Shown: in pieces, positions 26,726 through 34,560 of the stretch
Layout: every line of letters starts with the position of its first letter
Numbering within the stretch: position 1 is the first letter of the stretch
Source: an uncultured bacterium
Lineage (GTDB): Bacteria > Cyanobacteriota > Vampirovibrionia > Gastranaerophilales > Gastranaerophilaceae
NCBI GenBank assembly: GCA_949300485.1
Contig: CASGEL010000016.1
Span: forward strand, 1 to 39,013
Reading direction: 5' to 3'
DNA: 39,013 bases
The notes under the pieces: generated by a model
The model's input: only the letters and a program-made list of their open reading frames with translations
The model's database searches: none
What the model was told of the DNA's origin: nothing
Program-made: the position numbers and the translations under genes

Positions 26726-28450
26726 TTATGCATCATATCGTTTAAATGATTTTTCTATTGCTTTTGATATTACCGATTTAGTTGTATCATATTCTGTTGT
26801 TAGTGAAGATATTTCTGTATCAAGGTTTTTCATTTTCAAATCTATTGTATCTTCTTTGTTTTCTATTTTGGTTTTTTCGGTATTATATTTAGCTTCAGCT
26901 CTTGAAATAGCTTCATCATCAGTAACTTCAAGAATATATTGATCTGTAGAGTAATTTCCTTGATAATAATATCCATCATCACTTATAGATGAAATATACG
27001 CCATACCTGATTTAAGCATTTCACTTAAATAGTCAGAATCATCAATTTGGGCATTTTCAGTCCATCCATTTAAGCAAATCATATTGAACATTGTGTCATA
27101 GAATGAAGCCATTACATCGCTGTCTTCTTCAGAAGTTGATGTGTCACCAACAATTGTGAATTCAAACTCATCTTTGTCACCATCATATAGATTTGATTTA
27201 GATTTTTCACCAAGTTGCCAAGAGTAATTTGAATTTTCAATACCTTCCATATATTGAACATAAGCTGTTAAAAATACTTGAGCAACATTGTTTAAGTTGA
27301 TAGATACAGTTGTGTTATCATTCTTTTTATTGTGGAACCAACCTCTAATACCACCATAATTTTTAGTATGGCTATATGTCATACCAAGATAATTTGGAGA
27401 TGCTTGAGCTACATCTTTTTTATATCCGTTATCATTCTTTTTATCACGAACCAAAGTACCTACAGTATCCATTACTTCTTGGTTTCGTGTACCATTTCCA
27501 GCAGCATCTGCAATTTCGCTATTTGGCCAAATAAGGTCATAAACAGCGTTATATGCGTAATCTAATGCTGTATCGCTTGCACTGGTTCCACCAAGTACAG
27601 TTGTGAATGCATCTTGAATCCAACTTAATACAGATTTTGAACCGTGTTCTCCATCACTTAATAAATCTTGTTGTAATCTGTGAGCTGCATCTACCGGATA
27701 ATTACCGGCAACACCTTCTTGAGATTCATAAGCGATAATGTATTGAGTTTTGCCACTTAACAAATCTGCTAAAGTGATTGTAGCTCCGGAAGATGTATCT
27801 TCAGAATATGTACCATCTTCAGCAATTGTTACTAATCTTTGTTCTTTTCCTGCTTGCGGATCGGCATTTGCTTTACCAAGAAGAACGCCATCACTTGCAG
27901 AATCTGCAGAATATGTGTTTAATAAATCTAATAAATCATCATAAGAAATATTTGTAGTACTTTGGGTAACAGATACTGTATCTCCAAGTCCTAATGTATT
28001 TCCATAAGTTACTCCTTCTATTGACGCAGCTTTATTTGCCGTAATAATATTTTCTCCAACTAAAGCTTCAATAAATTTATTACGAACATCAGATGATGGA
28101 GTACCTGATAAACCTTCTGCAGGTATTCCGGCAGCTCTTGCTGCTGCTGCATAAGAAGAGTTCAAAATTACTCTATTTTTAGCATCTGTTACAAGTTTTG
28201 GATAGTAATCATTATAAACAGACGGGCTCATTAACAAATCATAAGTCAGAGCCATATCGCTATCACCTGAACCGTAATAATCATAAACAAGTTTTGTTGT
28301 ATTTAAAGCGTCTTGGTATTCATTAGAAACATTTTCCATATCACGAGCAAGTGCAAGTTTCTGATGAGATAAACTCATAGATTGAAACTCGCAGTCAGCT
28401 TTTCTGGCTGTTATTGTTAATAATCTAGCTTGTGATGCTGCTAAGCCCAT
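26726..28450 (-). CDS. Filament-like protein with coiled-coil ends (Melainabacteria-type)
   Basis: The 574-residue protein has no signal peptide. Its N-terminus (MGLAASQARLLTITARKADC, about 50 helical residues) and C-terminus (about 65 residues of heptad-like helix from EAISRAEAKYN to KAIEKSFKRYDA) flank a long Asp/Asn/Ser/Thr-rich centre. Paired terminal helices around a variable domain are the layout of flagellin and hook-associated proteins, which polymerise through these helices. I associate this N-terminus with proteins common in gut Melainabacteria, but I know no established function. The ribosome binding site AAAGGAA is strong. The gene stands alone after a terminator, which with the acidic composition suggests a secreted structural protein. 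That is inference. Confidence 0.7.
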   Translation of the reverse strand: MGLAASQARLLTITARKADCEFQSMSLSHQKLALARDMENVSNEYQDALNTTKLVYDYYGSGDSDMALTYDLLMSPSVYNDYYPKLVTDAKNRVILNSSYAAAARAAGIPAEGLSGTPSSDVRNKFIEALVGENIITANKAASIEGVTYGNTLGLGDTVSVTQSTTNISYDDLLDLLNTYSADSASDGVLLGKANADPQAGKEQRLVTIAEDGTYSEDTSSGATITLADLLSGKTQYIIAYESQEGVAGNYPVDAAHRLQQDLLSDGEHGSKSVLSWIQDAFTTVLGGTSASDTALDYAYNAVYDLIWPNSEIADAAGNGTRNQEVMDTVGTLVRDKKNDNGYKKDVAQASPNYLGMTYSHTKNYGGIRGWFHNKKNDNTTVSINLNNVAQVFLTAYVQYMEGIENSNYSWQLGEKSKSNLYDGDKDEFEFTIVGDTSTSEEDSDVMASFYDTMFNMICLNGWTENAQIDDSDYLSEMLKSGMAYISSISDDGYYYQGNYSTDQYILEVTDDEAISRAEAKYNTEKTKIENKEDTIDLKMKNLDTEISSLTTEYDTTKSVISKAIEKSFKRYDA

Positions 28451-28635
28451 TGATTTCCTTTCGTTTCTTTTTTATTTGACGTAACTTTTCTGTTTATTCA
28501 TGTAGTATTACGGAATTTTGGGCTAATAACTTTAAAAATATGAGCATTTTTTGTAATAAAAGTTAACAATTTTTAAAATAAAATATTTGTCTTATTATAT
28601 TTATATAGACTGATATTATTGAAAAGGGGAGAAAA

Positions 28636-29589
28636 ATGGCAAAAAGAATAGGTATTGATGTTGGAGGCACTAATGTAAAAATTGCACTTGTTGATGACAA
28701 AGGTAAAATTATTTACTCAAACAGTTCTCCAACATACGCTAATATGGGTTATGAATATACTGTAAATAATATTAAACAAGCTATAAGAGATTTAATGAAA
28801 GAAACAAAAACTGATTCAAAAACTATTCAGGGTATTGGTTTTGATTTTCCGGGTCAGGTTGACTACAAAAAAGGTATTGTAAAATTAGCTCCAAATATTC
28901 CGGGCTGGGTCAATGTTCCTATTGCAAAAATGATAGAAGATGAATTCCAGATTCCTACGAAAATTGATAATGATGTAAGATGTGCAGCATTAGGTGAATT
29001 AAACTTTGGAGCAGGCAAAGGCTGCGAAAACTTTGTATGTATAACAGTTGGAACAGGTGTCGGCTCAGGTCTGGTTGTCAACGGAAAATTAGTCAGAGGT
29101 GCCGCTAATGCTGCCGGAGAAATCGGTCATATTAAATTACAAATGAATGACGGTCCAATCTGTGGTTGTGGCGATACCGGATGTTTAGAAGCTTTTGCGT
29201 CAGGTCCTAGTATTGTTGCAATGGCTCAAGATTATCTTAAAAGCGGCAAATCCACTAAATTCAGAGAACTTGCCGGTGCGGAAGGTGAAATTACACCATA
29301 TCTTGTTGCAAAAGCAGCTGAAGCTGGTGATCCGGTTGCAAGAAGAATTTTTGAAATTATCGGAACATATCTTGGTATGGGCTTAACAAGTGTTATTAAC
29401 CTTTTAAATCCAGAAAAAGTTATTATCGGCGGCGGAGTTGCAGAAGCCGGCGAGTTACTTTTAGCACCTGTAAGAAAGACTATCCAAGAGCGTGCCATGG
29501 TAGTTGCAAGAGAATCTGTTGAAATTGTGCCTGCACAACTTGGCAACAGTGCCGGTGTTATTGGTGCCAGCATGCTAATTGCAGAATAA
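28636..29589 (+). CDS. ROK-family glucokinase
   Basis: The 317-residue sugar kinase phosphorylates glucose or a related hexose. It has the phosphate-binding motif IGIDVGGTNVK (5-15), a GFDFPGQVD segment, the sugar-binding NDVRCAALGE and AAGEIGH segments, and the ROK zinc motif CGCGDTGCLEAFASG in the middle. The C-terminal VINLLNPEKVIIGGGV is typical of the family. The ribosome binding site AAAAGGGGAG is strong. It is probably the entry enzyme of glycolysis here; glucose as substrate is the family default. It ends at a terminator shared with recJ. Confidence 0.92.
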   Translation: MAKRIGIDVGGTNVKIALVDDKGKIIYSNSSPTYANMGYEYTVNNIKQAIRDLMKETKTDSKTIQGIGFDFPGQVDYKKGIVKLAPNIPGWVNVPIAKMIEDEFQIPTKIDNDVRCAALGELNFGAGKGCENFVCITVGTGVGSGLVVNGKLVRGAANAAGEIGHIKLQMNDGPICGCGDTGCLEAFASGPSIVAMAQDYLKSGKSTKFRELAGAEGEITPYLVAKAAEAGDPVARRIFEIIGTYLGMGLTSVINLLNPEKVIIGGGVAEAGELLLAPVRKTIQERAMVVARESVEIVPAQLGNSAGVIGASMLIAE

Positions 29590-29617
29590 TCCTTAAATTA
29601 GTATTTATATAAATAAT

Positions 29618-29651
29618 AAAAAAGTTGACAGAAATCTCTGCCAACTTTTTT
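29618..29651. terminator. Bidirectional terminator between glucokinase and recJ
   Basis: AAAAAAGTTGACAGA (29618-29632) pairs with TCTGCCAACTTTTTT (29637-29651) with one mismatch and a 4-nt loop. Flanking A and T runs let it work on both strands, between two convergent genes. Confidence 0.88.
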
Positions 29652-29652
29652 A

Positions 29653-32004
29653 TTAGCATATAATCTGCGATAAATCATCTTCCAATAAACTTTTTTGAAA
29701 TTCTTCACATTCCAGTATCATTTCAAAAATTTGGGCATACTTTTGGCTGTGTAAAATTTTTGAAATATCATCTATGCCAAGAAAATCTATTATATAAAAA
29801 GAAGAATTCTTTTCCTTTATATTTATAAACCCAGCTTCTTCGTATAAAGATAAAAGCATTTCAAATATTTTAACAGATTTGCCTAAAAAACTTGCACAGC
29901 GTATTAATTCGATTTTTCCGTTGTTGTTATGTGCCGCAAATTTTATCATACCTGTAAAAGTTTTTAAAAATTCCTGTTCATCGAGGATTTTAGGCTCATA
30001 ATTCATAAAATGAATCCCTTTTGGCTGGGCTTTTTCTAATATTGTATCCAAAGTATATCTATCAGCAGGATAATCAAAAAACATTAAAATATCACATTGA
30101 GGAATATCCTGTCTGGTAAAGACTTTTGATGCTAGTTCAGGGAATTTTTTTATAGTATCTAAAATATACTTACTTTCTGCAAAAACTCTAATATTCCATT
30201 TCGATGTTTTAATATAATCATTAACATTTGGTAAAATCCCTGTTTTATTGCGATTATCGTATATTTTATAATTGTTTTTGGCAGGTGTTTCCTCTATCAA
30301 TGCATCAGAATGCACATCATCAATTATCAATTGAACAGATATGTTCCCATTAAATTCATTAAGTTGCGGATGAAACGCAATATCTAGATCATCGCCGGAG
30401 TTTAACGATACATCACCCTTTTTCCACCAAATTGCAGTAAATTCATTCGCTCCTGAAGATACAGTCAATCGCAAATGAGAATTGTCACTACCCATTAATC
30501 GTTTTTGTTTAACTTTTAATCCATTCATTTGAAATATTGGGCTGGGATTTGATGCCCCGAAAGGTTCCATTTGAGATATTTCTTCAACCAATTCAGAGGT
30601 TATATCACTGGGTTCTACCAATAGGTCTATATTAACAAATGGTTTTAACTCTTTATTTACCGTATATTCTTTAACAGTTTCGCATAAAGCTCTTTTTACA
30701 ACTTCAAACGGAGTCGTTGAACCTGTAAAACTTAACCCTGCTGCTAGTTTATGCCCGCCAAATCCGTCAAATAATTCCGCATTGGCATTAATAACATCAT
30801 ACAAAGGCACTCCTTCAATACTTCTTGCAGAACATCTGAACTGATCTTTATCCTTTACGTAAGTCATAAGAAAAACGGGTTTATAATATTTTTCAACGAG
30901 TTTGGATGCTACAATTCCGATAATCCCTATATGCCAAGCTTCACTGTATAAAACTATTGCAGGGCTTTTATTTCCATCTTTTTGAACCATTTTATCAGCC
31001 TGTTCAAAAACTTCCTGACATAAAGTTTGGCGTACCTTATTTAATTCATTCAGGGTTGTCACTGCCATTTCTATTTCCTGTGGGTTATCGGATATTAAAA
31101 CTTTTAACGCTGCATCTACAGTATCTAATCTTCCGGAGGCATTGATTCTTGGGGCAATCCCAAATGCTATATTTTCAGAAGTTATTCCATTTGTAATGTC
31201 ATAACCGGCACTTTCAAGAAGCCGTTTCAAACCGTAATGTTTACCCTGCGAAATTAATTCTAATCCCTTAGTAACAAAATATCTGTTTTCTCCTAAAAGT
31301 GGTACAACATCAGCAACAGTTCCAACTGCAACAAAAGGCAATATTTCATATACAAACTGTGTTTTGCCATACTTCATTAAAAGAGCCTGCGAAACCTTAA
31401 ATGCAACCCCACATCCTGCAAGATATGTTAAATATTCAATTTGTTTTGCTGATAAATTTTCATTCAAAGCTCCAGGAGCCTTGGGGTTTATAATTGCATA
31501 AGCCTCAGGTAACTCCTCAGGTGCTTCGTGGTGATCAGTGATAATAACATCAATAATTTTAAAACTGTTAATGAATTTTACTGCATCAACATCAGATATT
31601 CCACAGTCAACAGAAATGATAACCTTTGGCTTAACTGTTGTCATGAGTTTTATTAAGGCTTTTTTATCAAAACCATGACCCTCATTCTCCCTGTCCGGAA
31701 TAAAATAATGCACATTAGCGTTCAAATATTTCAAAGTTTTATATAAAACAGAAGTAGAAGTAACACCGTCAGCATCAAAATCTCCATAAATAATGATAGT
31801 TTCGTTATTATCTATTGCAGTAGATAATCTATCTACTGTCTTTTGCATATCAGTGAAGGCATCAGGAGTTGTTAATGTCATTTCAAGCGGATGTAAAAAT
31901 TCATGCATTTCTTCTTCTGTTTTAATCCCTCGCGACATTAACAAGCGTTTTATAAGAGATTTTTCATTTATATTATTGCTATTTAAAACCCAATCTTTTT
32001 TCAT
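29653..32004 (-). CDS. recJ: Single-stranded-DNA-specific exonuclease RecJ
   Basis: The 783-residue protein starts at ATG 32004 (MKKDWVLNS). DHH-family motifs are DFDADG (75-80), SVDCG (131-135) and TDHHE (156-160), which bind the two metal ions. The DHHA1 region holds GGHKLAAGLSF, and an OB-like domain follows. RecJ digests single-stranded DNA 5' to 3' in recombination and mismatch repair. It is about 200 residues longer than E. coli RecJ. The extra C-terminal domain is helical, and long RecJ forms occur in cyanobacteria and Firmicutes. A longer reading from 32034 is less likely because GGA elements precede the internal ATG. MutL is encoded nearby but separately. Confidence 0.94.
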   Translation of the reverse strand: MKKDWVLNSNNINEKSLIKRLLMSRGIKTEEEMHEFLHPLEMTLTTPDAFTDMQKTVDRLSTAIDNNETIIIYGDFDADGVTSTSVLYKTLKYLNANVHYFIPDRENEGHGFDKKALIKLMTTVKPKVIISVDCGISDVDAVKFINSFKIIDVIITDHHEAPEELPEAYAIINPKAPGALNENLSAKQIEYLTYLAGCGVAFKVSQALLMKYGKTQFVYEILPFVAVGTVADVVPLLGENRYFVTKGLELISQGKHYGLKRLLESAGYDITNGITSENIAFGIAPRINASGRLDTVDAALKVLISDNPQEIEMAVTTLNELNKVRQTLCQEVFEQADKMVQKDGNKSPAIVLYSEAWHIGIIGIVASKLVEKYYKPVFLMTYVKDKDQFRCSARSIEGVPLYDVINANAELFDGFGGHKLAAGLSFTGSTTPFEVVKRALCETVKEYTVNKELKPFVNIDLLVEPSDITSELVEEISQMEPFGASNPSPIFQMNGLKVKQKRLMGSDNSHLRLTVSSGANEFTAIWWKKGDVSLNSGDDLDIAFHPQLNEFNGNISVQLIIDDVHSDALIEETPAKNNYKIYDNRNKTGILPNVNDYIKTSKWNIRVFAESKYILDTIKKFPELASKVFTRQDIPQCDILMFFDYPADRYTLDTILEKAQPKGIHFMNYEPKILDEQEFLKTFTGMIKFAAHNNNGKIELIRCASFLGKSVKIFEMLLSLYEEAGFINIKEKNSSFYIIDFLGIDDISKILHSQKYAQIFEMILECEEFQKSLLEDDLSQIIC

Positions 32005-32130
32005 TTTCCAAGTCCTACGATAAAATAATAACATATAAATACTTGATATTAAATTATGTAAATTTCTTTTTCTTTAAAAGAAAATAAACTAAAATACTAT
32101 TACGTAGTTTACAACTATACGGAGGTTTTT

Positions 32131-32580
32131 ATGAAAAAAATATTTAAACTTTATACCATTGCATTAGGTATCATAGCTTTTTCAGGTGGATTAACAATGG
32201 CAGAAACTACACAATTTACACCTTTGAATTTTGATGACAGTACTGCAATAAGAACAAACAGTACAACAACATCAACAGCATATGCTACAACAACATCATC
32301 AAATGCAAAAGGAACTGATATGTTGGATCCAAGCCAGGTTACAGGCGGAACAAAAATGCAAAATGCCATTTTACAAATTGATAATGCTCAAGTTGAATTA
32401 AGAAATAACTTGCTAAATGCAAAATCAACATATTCAGAGATAGATACTAAATATGAAACAACAAAAGCTCAAAGAAAGGCTGCTAAGAAACAAATAAAAT
32501 ATTTAGAAAAAAAGATTAAAAATAATGAAAAAGCACAAAAAACTATCAAAAAGAATTTTCAAAGAAAAGTAAATATATAG
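32131..32580 (+). CDS. Small secreted coiled-coil protein
   Basis: The 149-residue product has a signal peptide (likely cleavage after TMA near residue 24), then a Thr/Ser/Ala-rich low-complexity linker (about 40-62). From about residue 75 to the end it is one long lysine-rich helix of coiled-coil character (AKKQIKYLEKKIKNNEKAQK). The C-terminus is strongly basic. I know no family. A role in binding an acidic polymer, peptidoglycan or the cell surface is conceivable but unproven. CGGAGG precedes the ATG. It is monocistronic, with a terminator 20 bp downstream, and is the last core gene before the accessory region. Confidence 0.82.
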   Translation: MKKIFKLYTIALGIIAFSGGLTMAETTQFTPLNFDDSTAIRTNSTTTSTAYATTTSSNAKGTDMLDPSQVTGGTKMQNAILQIDNAQVELRNNLLNAKSTYSEIDTKYETTKAQRKAAKKQIKYLEKKIKNNEKAQKTIKKNFQRKVNI

Positions 32581-32600
32581 ATTAATGATGAAATTAAAAT

Positions 32601-32638
32601 AAAAAGACTGTTAACAAAAATTAGCAGTCTTTTTTTAG
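32601..32638 (+). terminator. Rho-independent terminator after the secreted coiled-coil gene
   Basis: AAAAAGACTG (32601-32610) pairs with CAGTCTTTTT, with an inner TTA/TAA-type pairing around an A-rich loop, followed by a run of T. Confidence 0.85.
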
Positions 32639-32739
32639 TAAGGGTTGATTTTAAAAAATGTTTATAGTACATTTGTTCATGCGAAATGGATAGCAGGGCA
32701 AATATCGTCAGATAATACCCAAATTCACTAGCAAATTAT

Positions 32740-32813
<74 letters not shown>

Positions 32814-32832
32814 TATTTAAAAAGACAATAAT

Positions 32833-32859
32833 AGCAAGGCTTTTAGACCTTGCTTTTTT
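32833..32859 (+). terminator. Terminator of tRNA-Ile
   Basis: AGCAAGG (32833-32839) pairs with CCTTGCT (32848-32854), followed by a T6 run, 20 bases after the tRNA 3' end. Confidence 0.85.
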
Positions 32860-32921
32860 AATGCAAAAATTTTTAGAAAATAATTTTATGTAATATTTAT
32901 GTACTTACCTATTTTGAGAAC

Positions 32922-33222
32922 TAATAGGTTTCTGGGACATTGAGACAGAAAAACTTTAATAAAAAATCAAACAGACAGCACGATTGAGGCTGTTTTTTAG
33001 TATTGAGATGTACCGGTCTTTTCTTGCACTTAACTACTCATTTCTTGCACTCTTACTCATTTCTTGCACTCTTTTGCACTCCATTTGCAAATTTTTAAAA
33101 GCACATTAGGCTCAAATCGCCTTGGTGTTTAAAGTTAAGCCCAGTGCAATAAAGTGCAAAAAAGTGCAATTTTATTTTTGCTTACAAATTGAGATACCCC
33201 AAATTATCAATAAGATTTGGAT
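32922..33222. repeat. Long direct repeat, copy 1 (putative transposon end)
   Basis: This stretch, beginning TAATAGGTTTCTGGGACATT, is repeated at 34124-34501 with roughly 90 percent identity by eye outside one insertion. It contains TTGAGACA (32940-32947), a short ACAGC/GCTGT stem followed by T6 (32975-32998) that may terminate transcription coming from the tRNA, and two arrays of heptamers (separate entry). Unique sequence resumes at the antitoxin gene. Because the second copy lies beside an intact Mu-type transposase module, I read both as the same end of two related elements. The exact element boundary is not determined. Confidence 0.75.
33024..33169. repeat. Phased TTGCACT/AGTGCAA heptamer array, copy 1
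   Basis: TTGCACT occurs at 33024, 33045, 33064 and 33074. Its complement AGTGCAA occurs at 33143, 33153 and 33163, exactly 10 bp apart. The two groups face each other across about 63 bp. Multiple oriented sites with helical phasing are typical of transposase binding sites in Mu/Tn7-type ends or of replication-initiator iterons. Confidence 0.7.
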
Positions 33223-33224
33223 AT

Positions 33225-33530
33225 TTACACAATTTCTAATTCATATCCTAATTCATGGAATATTTTTACAATGGTTGAAAATTTAGGTTCTTTTTCATTT
33301 TTAAATAAACTATATAAATGAGTTCTAGACATTCCAATTTTCTTTGCAAAACCTGAAATTGAATTTCTTGATTTGATGGCAATTTCTAATGCTCTATAAA
33401 AAGAATTAAAATCACCATCTTCAATATAATCTTTTAAACTTGTATTTAGATATAATTTAATATCTTCATCTGTTTTTAAGTCGTTAACTATATAATTTTC
33501 TAAATCTATTGTATGTTTTAATTCTTTCAT
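33225..33530 (-). CDS. HigA-like antitoxin (addiction module antidote family)
   Basis: The protein (101 residues from ATG 33530) starts MKELKHTIDLENYIV. It has the family's TDEDIKLYLNTSLKDYIEDGD segment, an RALEIAIKSRN helix and a C-terminal HTH (SISGFAKKIGMSRTHLYSLF, then FSTIVKIFHELGYELEI), matching the 'probable addiction module antidote' family. It neutralises the toxin and represses the operon. The ATG overlaps the toxin stop as ATGA, with GGAG 9 bases upstream; a second ATG at 33545 is less well placed. The toxin-first order is usual for this family. Confidence 0.88.
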   Translation of the reverse strand: MKELKHTIDLENYIVNDLKTDEDIKLYLNTSLKDYIEDGDFNSFYRALEIAIKSRNSISGFAKKIGMSRTHLYSLFKNEKEPKFSTIVKIFHELGYELEIV

Positions 33531-33850
33531 TGTAAGTTTCTCCATTCTTGAAGTATACTTTTTGCTTTTAGGATATCTTTACTTTGTGTTGATTTATCGC
33601 CACCATTAATAAGTAAAACTATTATATTATCTATTTCAGTATAATAAATCCGATATCCGGACCCAAACTTAAATCTTAGTTCAGATATTTCATTGTCTAT
33701 TTTCTTATGGTCTCCAAAATTATTTTCTAATAATCTTGTTAACCTGCTTTGTATCCTTATTTTTGTATTTTTATCAAGCGAATTCATCCATTCAATAAAT
33801 GGAGCTTTATCATCTGCTAATTGGGCAATTTTTACAATTCGCGTGTTCAT
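33527..33850 (-). CDS. HigB/RelE-like toxin (phage-derived Gp49-like family)
   Basis: From ATG 33850 the product is 107 residues: VKIAQLADDKAPFIEWMNSLD at the N-terminus, then RIQSRLTRLLENNFGDHKKI, then ISELRFKFGSGYRIYYTE and an INGGDKSTQSKDILKAK tail. This is the RelE/HigB-type 'addiction module killer' pattern, whose members cut mRNA on the ribosome. The basic and aromatic residues in RFKFGSGYRIYY correspond to the usual active region. No ribosome binding site precedes the ATG, and the promoter predicts a leaderless transcript. It lies between the two long repeats and so is probably cargo that stabilises the element. Confidence 0.88.
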   Translation of the reverse strand: MNTRIVKIAQLADDKAPFIEWMNSLDKNTKIRIQSRLTRLLENNFGDHKKIDNEISELRFKFGSGYRIYYTEIDNIIVLLINGGDKSTQSKDILKAKSILQEWRNLQ

Positions 33851-33856
33851 ATTAAT

Positions 33857-33885
33857 AGTGTAAACTATAGCAGACACTTTGTCAA
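33857..33885 (-). promoter_or_regulatory. Promoter of the toxin-antitoxin operon (leaderless)
   Basis: On the minus strand TTGACA (33885-33880) and TACACT (33862-33857) are 17 bp apart. The -10 box lies only 6 bases before the toxin ATG (33850-33848), so transcription should start at or near the start codon. The sequence TATAGTTTACACTAT across the -10 is partly palindromic and could be the operator. Confidence 0.6.
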
Positions 33886-33938
33886 TTTTGTGGTGTTTAT
33901 TCTTAATAAGTTCTTAATAAAAAGTTTTGAGTAAATGA

Positions 33939-33995
33939 CTTGACTTTTATTGCTACAAGAGCGATTAATGTGTATGTAAAAGTTAATAAGGAGGT
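33939..33995 (+). promoter_or_regulatory. Decayed copy of the transposase promoter
   Basis: TTGACT (33940-33945), a 17-bp spacer and GATTAA (33963-33968), followed by ATGTGT and AAGGAGGT (33988-33995), align without gaps to the promoter and leader of the transposase gene at 36289-36345. Identity is concentrated in the -35 region, the -10 region and the following ATGTGT. No ATG follows the ribosome binding site and no transposase reading frame remains. I read it as the remnant of a first element whose transposase has been lost. Confidence 0.45.
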
Positions 33996-34043
33996 ATTAA
34001 AAAAGAACAAATTAAGATAAATTAAATTTTTAACTGAATAGAT

Positions 34044-34068
34044 ATGGGCTGATGGTCCCAGTCCACTG
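34044..34068 (+). pseudogene. Possible internally deleted remnant of tRNA-Ile
   Basis: ATGGGCTG (34044-34051) equals the 5' boundary of the tRNA-Ile at 32738-32745. It runs directly into GGTCCCAGTCCACTG, which matches the T-arm of the same tRNA (GGTTCGAGTCCACTG) with two differences. The D and anticodon arms are absent, so it cannot be functional. It lies about 55 bp before repeat copy 2, similar to the tRNA before copy 1. The match is short, so chance is not excluded. Confidence 0.45.
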
Positions 34069-34241
34069 AGATATAAGCATATATTATGAACCTTTATTGG
34101 ATGCGAAATTTTTGCAGGTTAATTAATAGGTTTCTGGGACATTAAGACAAGAAAAATTTAATAAAAAACCAAACAGACAGCACGATTGAGGCTGTTTTTT
34201 AGTATTGAGATGTATGGGTCTTTTCGTCTTGGATTATTCGG

Positions 34242-34294
34242 GGTGTCGGGAAGTTCTCAGCTTCCCGACACCTTACGGGCTTGCTCGTCAAGCC
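34242..34294. repeat. Two adjacent hairpins in the insertion within repeat copy 2
   Basis: GGTGTCGGGAAG (34242-34253) and CTTCCCGACACC (34261-34272) form a perfect 12-bp stem with a 7-nt loop. GGCTTG-CTCGT-CAAGCC (34278-34294) forms a second 6-bp stem. The insertion is GC-richer than all surrounding DNA and is absent from copy 1. It could be a REP-like palindromic unit or small mobile element. Confidence 0.6.
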
Positions 34295-34319
34295 TCGCAT
34301 CGCCCTACCGAAAATCCGC

Positions 34320-34446
34320 TTGCACTTAAGTACTCATTTCTTGCACTCTTTTGCACTCCATTTGCAAATTCTTAAGACCACATTAGGCTCAAGTCGGCTT
34401 GGTGTTTAAAGTTAAGCCCAGTGCAATAAAGTGCAAAAAAGTGCAA
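34320..34446. repeat. Phased TTGCACT/AGTGCAA heptamer array, copy 2
   Basis: TTGCACT occurs at 34320, 34341 and 34351, and AGTGCAA at 34420, 34430 and 34440, again exactly 10 bp apart. Site order, orientation and spacing are conserved from copy 1, which argues that they are functional binding sites. Confidence 0.7.
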
Positions 34447-34510
34447 TTTTAATTTTTGCTTGTAAATTGAGATACTCCAAATTGTCAATGAGATATAGAT
34501 ACATGGCTAA

Positions 34511-34539
34511 TAGACAAATATCTATTTTTGACTTATTAA
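34511..34539 (+). promoter_or_regulatory. Promoter of the DUF6119-like gene
   Basis: TAGACA (34511-34516), a 17-bp spacer and TATTAA (34534-34539) lie just inside repeat copy 2, with GGGGG before the ATG at 34561. The cargo gene therefore has its own promoter immediately after the element end. Confidence 0.45.
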
Positions 34540-34560
34540 TAGCATTTGGGGGTATGAAGG

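Larger units (their letters stand above)
34124..34501. repeat. Long direct repeat, copy 2 (putative transposon end)
   Basis: This is the second copy of the sequence at 32922-33222. It keeps the same start, the ACAGC/GCTGT stem with T6, and both heptamer groups. It differs by about 95 bases of GC-richer inserted sequence (about 34225-34319) and lacks one TTGCACT unit. It directly precedes the promoter of the DUF6119-like gene and probably is the left end of the element that carries the transposase. Confidence 0.75.

Noticed and set aside
26577..26942. Frame crossing the end of the methyltransferase gene and the terminator
   Set aside because: It runs out of frame through the methyltransferase end, then across a strong terminator hairpin and antisense to the filament-like gene.
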